A DNA stretch of 6,142 nucleotides from positions 1-6,142 of the forward strand of contig JAHEIA010000202.1 of the NCBI GenBank assembly GCA_024639625.1, written 5' to 3'. Source of the stretch: Chromatiales bacterium. GTDB taxonomy: Bacteria > Pseudomonadota > Gammaproteobacteria > Chromatiales > Chromatiaceae. The position numbers were made by a program, and so were the translations under genes. How positions within the stretch are numbered: position 1 is the first letter of the stretch; every line of letters starts with the position of its first letter. Of the stretch, positions 1 through 6,142 are shown in pieces. The notes under the pieces were generated by a model. The model ran no database searches, was not told where the DNA came from, and saw only the letters and a list, made by a program, of their open reading frames with translations.

Positions 1-824
1 GCGCCCATCAGGACCATGCCCAGAGCCAGTTCCTTGGCCAGGGACAGGTTCACCACCCCGACCTCGATCACGACACGGAAGAACATCACGGTCCATGCGA
101 GCAGGATGGCGAGAGCCAACACGGGAGCAAGCGCCGGTTGCGAACGGCTTCGCTGGGCAAAGCCCAAGGTTACAGCCGTACTTGACACCAATCCGCCCAG
201 CAATCCGGTGATCCCCAGGCCATGTTCACGACCCACCACCTTGACCAGGATATACCCCGCGAAGTTGAGTCCGGCAATCAACACAACCATCAGCCAGGTC
301 TTGTACGGATTGATCACTTCGAGACCGGTTGGGCCGAAGTTGGTATTGGGCACCAGCGGCAAGATGATCAGGGTGATGATCGCAAACTTGAGCGTTGCCT
401 CTACGTCCGAGGGTTCTATGCGTTTGGCGAGATTGTGCAGCCATCCCTTCAGCGCCAGCAGAAGCATGGCTGCAACCGCCACGGCGCCTGCGATGCCTAC
501 CTGCCCCCAGGCGCACAGGCCGCCGATGAGGAACGTCAGCAGGACCGAGACCTCTGTCGTTATGCCGATCTCGCCTTTGCTGGCGGTGATAAAGTATGCC
601 GCCACGACGAGCGCCGTAACCGCAACAAAGACTACCGCGGCGATCCAGACCAACCCCGATTGCTCTCCCGCGTACACCGATGCCGCTCCGAGCAGCGCAA
701 CCAGAGAAAAGGTGCGTACGCCGGCGAAGATCAATTGCTTGCCTCGGGTACGCTCGCGCTCCAGACCGATCAGGATGCCAAGCCCGAGGGCGGTGCCAAA
801 CTGCCATGCGGTATCGATGTCCAT
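1..824 (-). CDS. MgtC/SapB and DUF4010 family inner-membrane protein, partial (C-terminus off the left edge)
   Basis: The minus-strand frame is open from ATG at 824-822 to the window edge, giving 274 residues without a stop. An in-frame TAG lies directly before the ATG (827-825), so this is the furthest upstream start; a GAGAG about 11 bases before it can serve as a ribosome binding site. Residues 14-25 read GLGILIGLERER, followed by GVRTF at 35-39, the hallmark of the MgtC/SapB N-terminal membrane domain. From about residue 150 a second hydrophobic domain begins (LPLVPN at 155-160, GLNFAGYILVKVVGREHGL at 185-203, GGLVSSTAVTLGFAQRS at 210-226), which fits DUF4010. Most of the protein is hydrophobic and should form many helices in the inner membrane. 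Proteins with this architecture are usually a little over 400 residues, so roughly a third is missing. MgtC itself is linked to Mg2+ limitation and ATP synthase control, but the role of the DUF4010 fusions is not established. Confidence 0.9.
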   Translation of the reverse strand, partial: MDIDTAWQFGTALGLGILIGLERERTRGKQLIFAGVRTFSLVALLGAASVYAGEQSGLVWIAAVVFVAVTALVVAAYFITASKGEIGITTEVSVLLTFLIGGLCAWGQVGIAGAVAVAAMLLLALKGWLHNLAKRIEPSDVEATLKFAIITLIILPLVPNTNFGPTGLEVINPYKTWLMVVLIAGLNFAGYILVKVVGREHGLGITGLLGGLVSSTAVTLGFAQRSRSQPALAPVLALAILLAWTVMFFRVVIEVGVVNLSLAKELALGMVLMG

Positions 825-1031
825 CTATTCAGTTTCTCTCTACGCGTTCATCCGGTCTGGCCCTGCGCCACCTAACGGTGATGCTGAAAGGGCAGCTTGC
901 GTGAACCTATTTCATCCCCAACGATTCCTAGCCGCCGTTGGTCCATTGCATATCTCGCGTGTCTCCTCGAGTATGGACATACGCCAAGCATGAAGATCCG
1001 ACCGTTCAGGGTCATGCGCTCGTCCTGAGCC
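825..1031. other. Intergenic gap between exonuclease and MgtC/DUF4010 genes
   Basis: This 207-base gap separates two minus-strand genes. I see no convincing sigma70 promoter and no rho-independent terminator in it. It contains a small perfect dyad at 971-982 (GTATG, 2-base spacer, CATAC), which could be a protein binding site but is short enough to occur by chance. Open frames crossing the gap on both strands have no recognisable protein features. Confidence 0.5.
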
Positions 1032-1670
1032 CTACCCTGGATCTGGCTCCTCCGCGTTCTGGGGCGTGTACGGTGCTCCCATTGCATCAAACACTGCCAA
1101 CGCAGCATAGGCATCGTTAGCGGCGTACAGCAGTTGGTTCGGCCGAAGCTTCGGCAGCGCCCAGTTCGAGGTCGATGTGGACTTCGACTTACCCATCCGG
1201 CGGCCCAGGACGATGGCCACCGCAGCCTTCACCCCTACCGCTTGGCGATACCCCAACTTGCGCACGGCGTGAGCGAGGTCGACCGAAGAGCTGAGCCGAA
1301 TACCCAGTTTCCGCAGCAGTAGGCCTCGGTCCGACGTTAGACCGAAACCAACTTTCACGAATTTCGATGATTCGATTACGCTTCTCAGAAAGTCGATTGG
1401 GGTGGTTGAATCGACCTGCACGATGAACGCATGTTCCCGGGTCGCGAACTGTACGACGTGCGGTCCATCCTGGACGGCGTCCTTGGTGAAGGTTGGTTTG
1501 CTCTCGGTGTCGAACCCGATGAATCTTGCATCGGCAAGAGCGCGATTGGCGAACTCGACCTGCGCAGGGCCGCTCACCAGATGGATCCGGCTGAGCGGCA
1601 ACCCCTCGAAGACGGGCATTCGCGCAACCTCTTCTCTGGATGGGCGAGGCAGATCGGCGCGCTTCTTCAT
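1032..1670 (-). CDS. 3'-5' exonuclease domain protein (DEDDy, RNase D-like fold)
   Basis: Encodes 212 residues from ATG at 1670 to TAG at 1034-1032. The DEDD-type exonuclease motifs are all visible. Exo I is FDTES at residues 53-57 (D54, E56). Exo II is the KVGFGLTSDRG segment at 106-116 (D114). Exo III is YAAND at 182-186, with Y182 and D186 making it the DEDDy subtype. Around them are HVVQFAT (71-77) and STSNWALPKL (166-175), typical of the stand-alone bacterial proteins related to RNase D and the WRN exonuclease domain. Such enzymes remove nucleotides from 3' ends using two metal ions; whether this one acts on RNA or DNA cannot be told. No HRDC or helicase domain is attached. The frame stays open upstream to an ATG at 1892, but that would overlap the preceding gene and add residues unlike the family. 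The chosen start gives the expected N-terminus (PSREEVARMPVFEGLPL), although it lacks a clear ribosome binding site. ATG at 1619 has a better one (AGAAGAGG, 8 bases upstream) and is the main alternative. Confidence 0.9.
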   Translation of the reverse strand: MKKRADLPRPSREEVARMPVFEGLPLSRIHLVSGPAQVEFANRALADARFIGFDTESKPTFTKDAVQDGPHVVQFATREHAFIVQVDSTTPIDFLRSVIESSKFVKVGFGLTSDRGLLLRKLGIRLSSSVDLAHAVRKLGYRQAVGVKAAVAIVLGRRMGKSKSTSTSNWALPKLRPNQLLYAANDAYAALAVFDAMGAPYTPQNAEEPDPG

Positions 1671-1722
1671 ACGAGGCCCGCTGCCCGCAACGCAGAAAGC
1701 TCTAGCGGGTTTCGTGGCGCGA

Positions 1723-1968
1723 TCATTTCCCGACCTTTTGCTTCGACGCCCAGATAGCCAGTCGATGCCGAATGGTTTCCTGGGAGACCTGGTCTTCGGG
1801 AAGCGGCTGGAGCAACTTGTCATGGACAAGCAGCCGATAAATATATTCCAGTTTGTCGCTTGCGGAATCTGTCGGCTCGAATTCAACCGCACCGCGTTTC
1901 TCGCCGTAGGCGACGCCGATCGCGATCGCCTTCTTTATCAGTTCTTTTTCGTTCTTTAGCTTTTTCAT
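1723..1968 (-). CDS. DUF5062 family small protein
   Basis: Encodes 81 residues from ATG at 1968 to TGA at 1725-1723. It starts MKKLKNEKELIKKAIAIG and continues with EFEPTDSASDKLEYIYRLL and a closing IRHRLAIWASKQK. It is charged and predicted helical, with no signal peptide or membrane segment, so it is probably cytosolic. The start, the EFEPTDS..DKL.YIY.LL core and the length of about 80-90 residues match what I recall of DUF5062, a family of unknown function in Gammaproteobacteria. No molecular role is known to me. The exonuclease gene follows on the same strand after 52 bases with no terminator between, so the two may be co-transcribed. No strong ribosome binding site is seen before the ATG. 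A perfect 14-base dyad lies about 40 bases upstream. Confidence 0.82.
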   Translation of the reverse strand: MKKLKNEKELIKKAIAIGVAYGEKRGAVEFEPTDSASDKLEYIYRLLVHDKLLQPLPEDQVSQETIRHRLAIWASKQKVGK

Positions 1969-1999
1969 CGGTTCAGACGAATAGGGTCGGGGGGACTAC

Positions 2000-2026
2000 G
2001 GACGGAACACGTTGACGTGTGCGTCC
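2000..2026. promoter_or_regulatory. Dyad-symmetric element upstream of the DUF5062 gene
   Basis: The core at 2007-2020 is a perfect inverted repeat, ACACGT and ACGTGT around a 2-base TG spacer. It is flanked by a second pair, GGACG at 2000-2004 and CGTCC at 2022-2026, offset by one base. The 2-base spacer is too small for a hairpin loop unless the inner pair opens, so a binding site for a dimeric regulator is more natural than a terminator, and no T-run follows on either strand. It lies 39 bases before the DUF5062 start, which fits an operator. The binding protein is unknown. Confidence 0.35.
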
Positions 2027-2033
2027 CAAAAGG

Positions 2034-2153
2034 TTAGTACGCAAAATCTATTCTGCGCCGCATCGCTTTCTGCTCCTTTCGGTCTTCCGGGTAGGCAGGC
2101 CTCGCGAGCATCGCGGCGATCTGTTTCTCAAACTTATCGCTACCGGCCGCATC
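2034..2153 (-). pseudogene. Possible C-terminal remnant of a decayed gene
   Basis: On the minus strand, 39 codons between an in-frame TGA and a TAA (2036-2034) encode a tail that looks like real protein: KFEKQIAAMLARPAYPEDR followed by KEQKAMRRRIDFAY. It is amphipathic and helical, and its residue composition is unlike the arginine/serine-rich noise of the frames around it. It has no plausible start of its own, and the frame upstream is interrupted by stops, so it reads as the end of a gene whose body has been lost or frameshifted. I do not recognise the family. It could also be a chance frame. Confidence 0.25.
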
Positions 2154-3136
2154 TCATCCATGGTGCCCTGGGTCCGGCCGATAGTGAAAAAGTTCCCGAC
2201 CCGCGGCTTACCGTTCCCGTTCGTCGCAGCAGAGGGAGGGGTGGAAACAGCCGATTCGTTTTCCTCTCGTGTGTGGCACCCAGGAATGGTCGGTGCCCGC
2301 AGAGAAACGAACGCTCCAATTGTTTCGCCGCGCGACTCTTCGGGGCTGAACACCTGCCCGTTGGTTTGAGCTTGCCGTGAAAACCGCATGTCCCAGCTTG
2401 TGCACCCGAAGATCGAGTCTAGCAGAAAAACCGGTATCCCCAATTTGCGGCATGGACGGTGTCTCGATCCTCGGTCGCCTCGGAGATCTCTGCAATAACG
2501 CTAGTTTTTCCTGGTAACTGGGTCATATTTGCTGCTCGGAATAACCGGGGAGAGGCGCGTCCCCCTTCTTTCGGGTTTGGACGCCTTTGCGCGCCTCGTG
2601 GCGAGTGCTCGGCAACGCCGGTTTGCGTACGAAGCAACTGCATACTTCCTCGTCGGGCAGCATCCCGCGCATGGCCCCGTAATGGCTTGACGGCGTGTGC
2701 GGCTAGCTTCAAGAGCTCAGAATAGGGGAACGACGCGGATTGGTATATTCGCGTGTTTACCGACCGAAAAATGACTTACACCCGGAATCATGGGTATTGG
2801 GCCTGAAAGAGCGTTATAGGGGCCGATCACGAGAGCATTCCAGGGCGCAGCGTACCGCGTCGGAAAGGGTGACAGGCGCAGGGTCGCCTCCTTCGCGGCG
2901 CAGACTGGAGCCCGCTGGTTGTATAGCACGGCTGGCTAGCTGATGATCGGTAGATACCCCGTCCCGGATCACGCCCCGCGCCGGTAGCTCGTCGACCACG
3001 CGCGGCCGCTCGTAGGGACGCATCAGGGAAGGGATCAAACGGACCCGGGTCGAACATACATTCTGGTTGCATGGATCCCCATTCGCGATAGAGTGCTCAT
3101 TTCAGAAGCAAATCGACCGATTTCGCTTGAGCGAGG
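2154..3136. other. About 1 kb without a supportable gene
   Basis: Several frames of 60-130 codons are open on both strands here (for example 2443-2048 and 2929-2717 on the minus strand). Their translations are rich in R, S, P and G, show no recognisable motif and lack a clear start context. No tRNA, rRNA or transposase signature is visible. A small inverted repeat, AGGCG and CGCCT, sits at 2874-2889. The last 70 bases should hold the promoter of the MFS gene; the best candidate is weak (TTGCAT at 3067-3072, 16 bases, TAGAGT at 3089-3094). The stretch may be degenerate former coding DNA. Confidence 0.5.
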
Positions 3137-3148
3137 TTGTCCAAATTG

Positions 3149-4441
3149 GTGCTTACCGCGGAGCAGAAGGCCCACCTCCACCGGCTGCGCTGGACCGCTG
3201 TCAGCGTCGTCGGTCTGGCCTATATCCTGTCTTTTTTTCACCGCTTCGCCCCAGCAGCCATCTCTGCTGATCTGCAGCAGGCGTTCGACGCCAGCTCGGT
3301 CGCGCTCGGCGGGCTGGCGGCAACCTACTTCTACGTCTACACCCTGATGCAGGTTCCCACCGGGGTCCTGGTGGACACCCTGGGGCCTCGTAAGACCGTC
3401 ACCGCAGGGGGGCTTGTGGCCGGGATCGGCTCCATCCTTTTCGGACTCGCGCCCAGCCTGGCAGTGGCGTCCGCGGGGCGCTTGCTCGTGGGCCTTGGGG
3501 TTTCGGTTACCTTTATCGCCATGCTTAAGCTCAACGCAGCCTGGTTTCGGGAACGGCATTTCGGCTCCTTGAGCGGTCTTACCATCCTCATCGGCAACGT
3601 CGGCGCTATATTGGCCGCCAGCCCGTTGGCCTGGCTTCTGGGGCATGTCTCCTGGCGCACTGTGTTCGTTGCCGTGGGGATCGCCTCGCTCTTGTTGGCT
3701 GTTCTCACCTGGTGGCTGGTGCACGATCACCCAGGCCGAGCCGACCTGCCCAGCATGCGGGAACTGGACGGCAGGCCCGCCCATCCGCCCCACCGCGGCC
3801 ACTGGTACGATGGCCTTCTACGGGTGCTGAAGAACCCCGCTACCTGGCCAGGTCTGTTCGTTAATCTGGGCATCGGCGGCACCTTTTTTACCTTCGCGGG
3901 GCTGTGGGCGGTGCCCTTGTTGCGCGACGGCTACGGCCTCGACCGGGCGGCCGCGACCGCCCACACCAGCCTGATGCTGGCCGGCTTTGCCGCCGGGGCC
4001 TTTTTCATCGGTACCTTGTCGGACCGGTTGGGCCGGCGCAAACCGGTGGTCTTTATTGCGGGCAGCCTGTATGTGCTCTGCTGGCTGCCTCTGGGGGCAG
4101 CCTGGAGTCTGCCGGCTGGCGCGAGCCACGCACTGTTCCTCAGCATGGGGCTGGGAGCATCGGCGTTCACCCTCACTTGGGCCTGTGCCAAGGAGGTGAA
4201 TAGGCACGCACTCTCCGGTATGGCCACCAGTGTTGTCAACATGGGGGCCTTCTTGGGCACGGCGATCCTACAGCCGTTGGTCGGGTGGGTGATCGACTAC
4301 ACGAGCCGCGGCCGGGATCTCGACGCAGCGAGTTTTACCCCCGGAATGCTGGTGTTGACCGGGTTCGCCGCCTTGGGGTTGGTATCCGCGTTCGCGCAAC
4401 GGGAAACCTTCTGCCGCTACCTGGATGGCGAATCAGACTGA
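3149..4441 (+). CDS. Major facilitator superfamily (MFS) transporter
   Basis: A complete 430-residue, 12-helix inner-membrane transporter ending in TGA at 4439-4441. Near the N-terminus it has the first-helix segment AYILSFFHRFAPAAI. Motif A, GVLVDTLGPRK, falls in the loop after helix 2 (about 72-82), and the half-repeat copy GTLSDRLGRRK falls in the C-terminal half (about 288-298). A GRLLVGLG segment near 110-117 fits helix 4. A polar loop with HPPHRGHW around residues 212-219 separates the two six-helix halves. MFS carriers move small solutes by alternating access, usually coupled to protons; nothing here identifies the substrate. There is no ATG start. An in-frame TGA at 3128-3130 limits the choice to TTG 3137, TTG 3146 or GTG 3149. 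The GAGCGAGG ending at 3136 abuts the first and is 9 and 12 bases before the others. I chose GTG, with TTG 3146 nearly as likely. It stands alone: the upstream kilobase is gene-free and the next gene has its own promoter. Confidence 0.9.
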   Translation: MLTAEQKAHLHRLRWTAVSVVGLAYILSFFHRFAPAAISADLQQAFDASSVALGGLAATYFYVYTLMQVPTGVLVDTLGPRKTVTAGGLVAGIGSILFGLAPSLAVASAGRLLVGLGVSVTFIAMLKLNAAWFRERHFGSLSGLTILIGNVGAILAASPLAWLLGHVSWRTVFVAVGIASLLLAVLTWWLVHDHPGRADLPSMRELDGRPAHPPHRGHWYDGLLRVLKNPATWPGLFVNLGIGGTFFTFAGLWAVPLLRDGYGLDRAAATAHTSLMLAGFAAGAFFIGTLSDRLGRRKPVVFIAGSLYVLCWLPLGAAWSLPAGASHALFLSMGLGASAFTLTWACAKEVNRHALSGMATSVVNMGAFLGTAILQPLVGWVIDYTSRGRDLDAASFTPGMLVLTGFAALGLVSAFAQRETFCRYLDGESD

Positions 4442-4503
4442 GCTGTTCCCGTAAGCCGCTGCGGGGCCAGGCGCACTGGGGGAACTCGGAGCGAACGCTG
4501 TAT

Positions 4504-4564
4504 CGGCGGCGGTAAGCTGCTGCCGGCGGGGCATGGGGGAGGGCCGCGGAAAAGCACGGCCTTT
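4504..4564 (+). terminator. Hairpins downstream of the MFS gene, possible weak terminator
   Basis: Two hairpins follow the MFS stop codon. The first pairs 4504-4512 (CGGCGGCGG) with 4517-4525 (CTGCTGCCG) around the loop TAAG, with two G-U pairs in RNA, but has no T-run. The second pairs GGCCG at 4542-4546 with CGGCC at 4557-4561 and is followed by only three T residues. Together they could slow or stop transcription before the next promoter at 4591, but neither is a textbook terminator. Confidence 0.35.
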
Positions 4565-4590
4565 CACCAGTTCTATGGCGTTGGGTACGG

Positions 4591-4618
4591 TTGAAAAGAA
4601 AAGGTAGAATATTATAAA
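4591..4618 (+). promoter_or_regulatory. Sigma70-type promoter for the small exported protein gene
   Basis: TTGAAA at 4591-4596 and TATAAA at 4613-4618 are separated by 16 bases in a sharply AT-rich patch within GC-rich surroundings; each hexamer is a close match to the sigma70 consensus. Transcription would start near 4625, leaving a leader of about 40 bases before the ATG at 4666. The leader contains the strong ribosome binding site GGAGG at 4651-4655. Confidence 0.65.
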
Positions 4619-4665
4619 ATACTAACCCCCCGGGTCTTTGACATTTACGCGGAGGAAACCGAGCA

Positions 4666-4971
4666 ATGAATCGAAAGCTGATCGTATCGGCAGTGGTTGC
4701 GATAGCGGTTGGCGTGGGTTGCGCGGTTGTAACAGAGCCCGTCCACGCCCGCAACATGTTCAACATCATGAATCCTTTCAAATGGTTCGATGACGACGAT
4801 GATTACTATTACCGTCGGCATCACCGGTATGGTCCGGGCTATTGGGGCTGGGGAGGCCCTTACGGCTGGGGCGGCCCCTGGAGTGGCTGGGGCTATCCGC
4901 CGTATGCCGCATACGCGATGGCGCCAAAAGGCGAGGCTGAAAAAGCACCGGCTCCGGATCTGCCCGAGTAA
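4666..4971 (+). CDS. Small exported Gly/Trp/Tyr-rich protein, sulfur globule protein-like
   Basis: Encodes 101 residues from ATG at 4666, with GGAGG 10 bases upstream, to TAA at 4969-4971. Residues 1-28 form a Sec signal peptide: positive MNRK, a hydrophobic stretch of alanines and valines, and VHA before the likely cleavage at A28/R29. The mature part of about 73 residues starts NMFNIMNPFKWF, followed by five aspartates (42-46), YYYRRHHRY (47-55), a Gly/Trp/Pro/Tyr-rich stretch (about 56-80) and an A/K/E/P-rich tail. A signal peptide, an MNPxxWF-like opening, Asp-Tyr clusters and Gly-Tyr-Trp repeats recall the sulfur globule proteins of purple sulfur bacteria, structural proteins that coat periplasmic sulfur deposits. 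The resemblance is compositional as well as in short motifs, so a different cell-envelope protein is possible. A cysteine at residue 19 lies in the signal peptide without a good lipobox. The gene appears monocistronic, with its own promoter and a hairpin after it, which suits an abundant structural protein. Confidence 0.7.
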   Translation: MNRKLIVSAVVAIAVGVGCAVVTEPVHARNMFNIMNPFKWFDDDDDYYYRRHHRYGPGYWGWGGPYGWGGPWSGWGYPPYAAYAMAPKGEAEKAPAPDLPE

Positions 4972-4990
4972 CATCGCGCGCGGGCCTGTT

Positions 4991-5030
4991 GCATCGCTCC
5001 CACCATAAGCGTGCGGGCGATGCTGTTTCG
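4991..5030 (+). terminator. Probable rho-independent terminator of the small exported protein gene
   Basis: GCATCGC at 4991-4997 pairs with GCGATGC at 5017-5023. The stem extends inward with a G-U pair, a G-C pair, one C-C mismatch and three more pairs (CAC with GTG), leaving the loop CATAAGC. TGTTTCG follows, so the T-run is short. It starts 19 bases after the stop codon at 4971, the right place to end this transcript. Confidence 0.55.
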
Positions 5031-5039
5031 CTAAGGATT

Positions 5040-5100
5040 CTCGGCCGGAAGTTGGGGGTTGCGAAGAAATCGCAACCCCCGTCGAGTTTCCGGCGCCGAG
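5040..5100. repeat. Large nested inverted repeat (hairpin) with a perfect 11-bp inner stem
   Basis: The inner stem pairs GGGGGTTGCGA (5054-5064) with TCGCAACCCCC (5070-5080) perfectly around the 5-base loop AGAAA. An outer stem pairs CTCGGC (5040-5045) with GCCGAG (5095-5100) and CGGAA (5046-5050) with TTCCG (5088-5092), with a 2-base bulge and an internal loop between outer and inner parts. No T-run follows on either strand, so this is not a standard terminator. It lies between the small exported protein gene and the SulP remnant. It could be a REP-like element, an RNA structure or a leftover end of a mobile element. Confidence 0.6.
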
Positions 5101-5142
5101 TCCCGATATATTTCGAGTCGCTTGCCGGCGGACCCAGTGGCT

Positions 5143-5576
5143 GGGGCTGAAGATGTCGTTGAAGGCTCCAAGGCGGAAAGAGGGCAGCACGATCGAGGGA
5201 GGATCGCCGGGCACACCTCCTAGGACCGCTACACTCTGTTGATCCAGTCCGAGGCTTGCCGCGAGAATAGTGTCAGTCCTGCCACCACGAAGGCGCCTGG
5301 CAGCCTCGGCGGAAGCCGCATGATCAGCACCAGCACCACGAGCGTCCCTGCGCCGAGAGCTGCCGTTGGCCAATGGCTTTGCTCGACCCGTTGGAAAAAC
5401 TCCAGGCTTTTCCGTACGAATTGTTCGTCGGTAACCGGCTAGGCTAACAGTTTCGCTGGATGCCCAACGATGATGATCAGCGCGATGCCGTTCAGATAGC
5501 CTGTACGTATGGGTTGGGACAAGAAATTTGCGATGAAGCCGAGTTTGACCGCGCCGGCGAATAAGTAAAGCAGCCC
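5143..5576 (-). pseudogene. Central fragment of a SulP-family anion permease, broken
   Basis: Read on the minus strand, the fragment begins GLLYLFAGAVKLGFIANFLS, continues QPIRTGYLNGIALIIIVG and then HPAKLLA, where it meets an in-frame TAG at 5441-5439. Past the stop the same frame goes on with PVTDEQFVRKSLEFFQRVEQ, SHWPTAALGAGTLVVLVLIM and RLPPRLPGAFVVAG. Homology then shifts frame near 5270-5290 into TILAASLGLDQQSVAVLGG and VPGDPPSIVLPSF. This order matches the middle transmembrane part of SulP transporters, where TGYLNGIAL-like and HWPT..LG-like segments are typical. SulP proteins carry sulfate, bicarbonate or other anions across the inner membrane. The first helices, the later helices and the cytoplasmic STAS domain are absent, so with one nonsense codon and one frameshift this cannot be functional. 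A possible further trace (NISGLGAGN) around 5100 is too weak to claim. It begins about 20 bases past the katG terminator. Confidence 0.75.
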
Positions 5577-5596
5577 GCTCGGGTTTTGCGGCTCGC

Positions 5597-5636
5597 AAAA
5601 AAGGAGGCGCTTCAATTTCGCTTGAAACGCCTCCTT
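5597..5636 (-). terminator. Strong rho-independent terminator downstream of katG
   Basis: AAGGAGGCG at 5601-5609 pairs perfectly with CGCCTCCTT at 5628-5636. After one C-A mismatch the stem continues with TTCAA (5611-5615) and TTGAA (5622-5626), around a 6-base loop. On the minus strand the stem runs into six T residues (5602-5597). The orientation and its place 68 bases beyond the katG stop codon make it the katG terminator. It is intact although the gene is not. Confidence 0.85.
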
Positions 5637-5703
5637 CATTCTACGCCGTGACCTCTGCAAGCGGTACGGCTCTCCGAAACTCGCTGTAGTTGCAGATGAC
5701 CCG

Positions 5704-6142
<439 letters not shown>

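Noticed and set aside
226..807. Minus-strand open frame of 193 codons
   Set aside because: Out-of-frame shadow of the MgtC/DUF4010 gene on the same strand; Arg/Gly-rich with no motif.
16..993. Plus-strand open frame of 325 codons
   Set aside because: It lies antisense to the MgtC/DUF4010 gene, whose membrane domains are clear. Its translation is a Thr/Arg/Ser/Pro-rich string with no domain.
1671..1892. Upstream extension of the exonuclease to an ATG at 1892
   Set aside because: It would overlap the DUF5062 gene by 170 bases in another frame, and the added residues are unlike exonuclease N-termini.
2717..2929. Minus-strand open frame of 70 codons ending HANIPIRVVPLF
   Set aside because: The C-terminal half looks somewhat protein-like, but there is no ribosome binding site or recognisable family and composition is not distinct from background.
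3035..3802. Minus-strand open frame of 255 codons
   Set aside because: Antisense to the MFS transporter, with low-complexity Gly/Gln/His/Pro-rich translation.
4638..4643. Exact TTGACA hexamer near the small exported protein gene
   Set aside because: No -10 box follows at the right distance; transcription would start at or inside the coding region. The promoter at 4591-4618 is better placed.
4645..5598. Minus-strand open frame of 317 codons
   Set aside because: Part of it carries the shifted-frame SulP trace, but the rest is antisense to the small exported protein gene; no single protein is encoded.
3119..5625. Shared 11-mer ATTTCGCTTGA upstream of the MFS gene and in the katG terminator loop
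   Set aside because: An 11-base match is expected by chance a few times in a window of this size; no flanking similarity.

Overview
This 6.1 kb window looks like chromosomal DNA of a moderately GC-rich gammaproteobacterium. Two things point there: a DUF5062-type small protein, a family I associate with Gammaproteobacteria, and a secreted Gly/Tyr/Trp-rich protein that resembles the sulfur globule proteins of sulfur oxidisers. This assignment rests on recalled family resemblance, not a database search. No tRNA, rRNA, CRISPR array or intact insertion sequence is visible.

Left part (1-1968), all on the minus strand and read right to left: a DUF5062 protein, a DEDDy-type 3'-5' exonuclease 52 bases downstream, then after a 207-base gap an MgtC/SapB-DUF4010 membrane protein that runs off the left edge. 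The first two may share a transcript; the third may have its own signals.

Middle (1969-3148): about 1.2 kb with no gene I can support. It holds a perfect 14-base dyad just upstream of the DUF5062 gene and a 39-codon coding-like tail that may be the end of a decayed gene.

Right-centre (3149-5030), plus strand: a complete 12-helix MFS transporter with a non-ATG start, then a well-formed sigma70-like promoter and ribosome binding site driving a 101-residue exported protein, followed by a hairpin that probably terminates it.

Right end (5040-6142), minus strand: a zone of gene decay. The 3' end of katG is still readable, but two in-frame internal deletions appear to have removed most of the C-terminal domain, and an in-frame TGA lies near the end. 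Its strong rho-independent terminator is intact. Beyond it is a central fragment of a SulP-family anion permease with an in-frame TAG and a frameshift, then a large hairpin with a perfect 11-bp inner stem. The most notable points are the katG deletion pattern, the neighbouring SulP remnant, the nested hairpin, and the small exported aromatic/glycine-rich protein.
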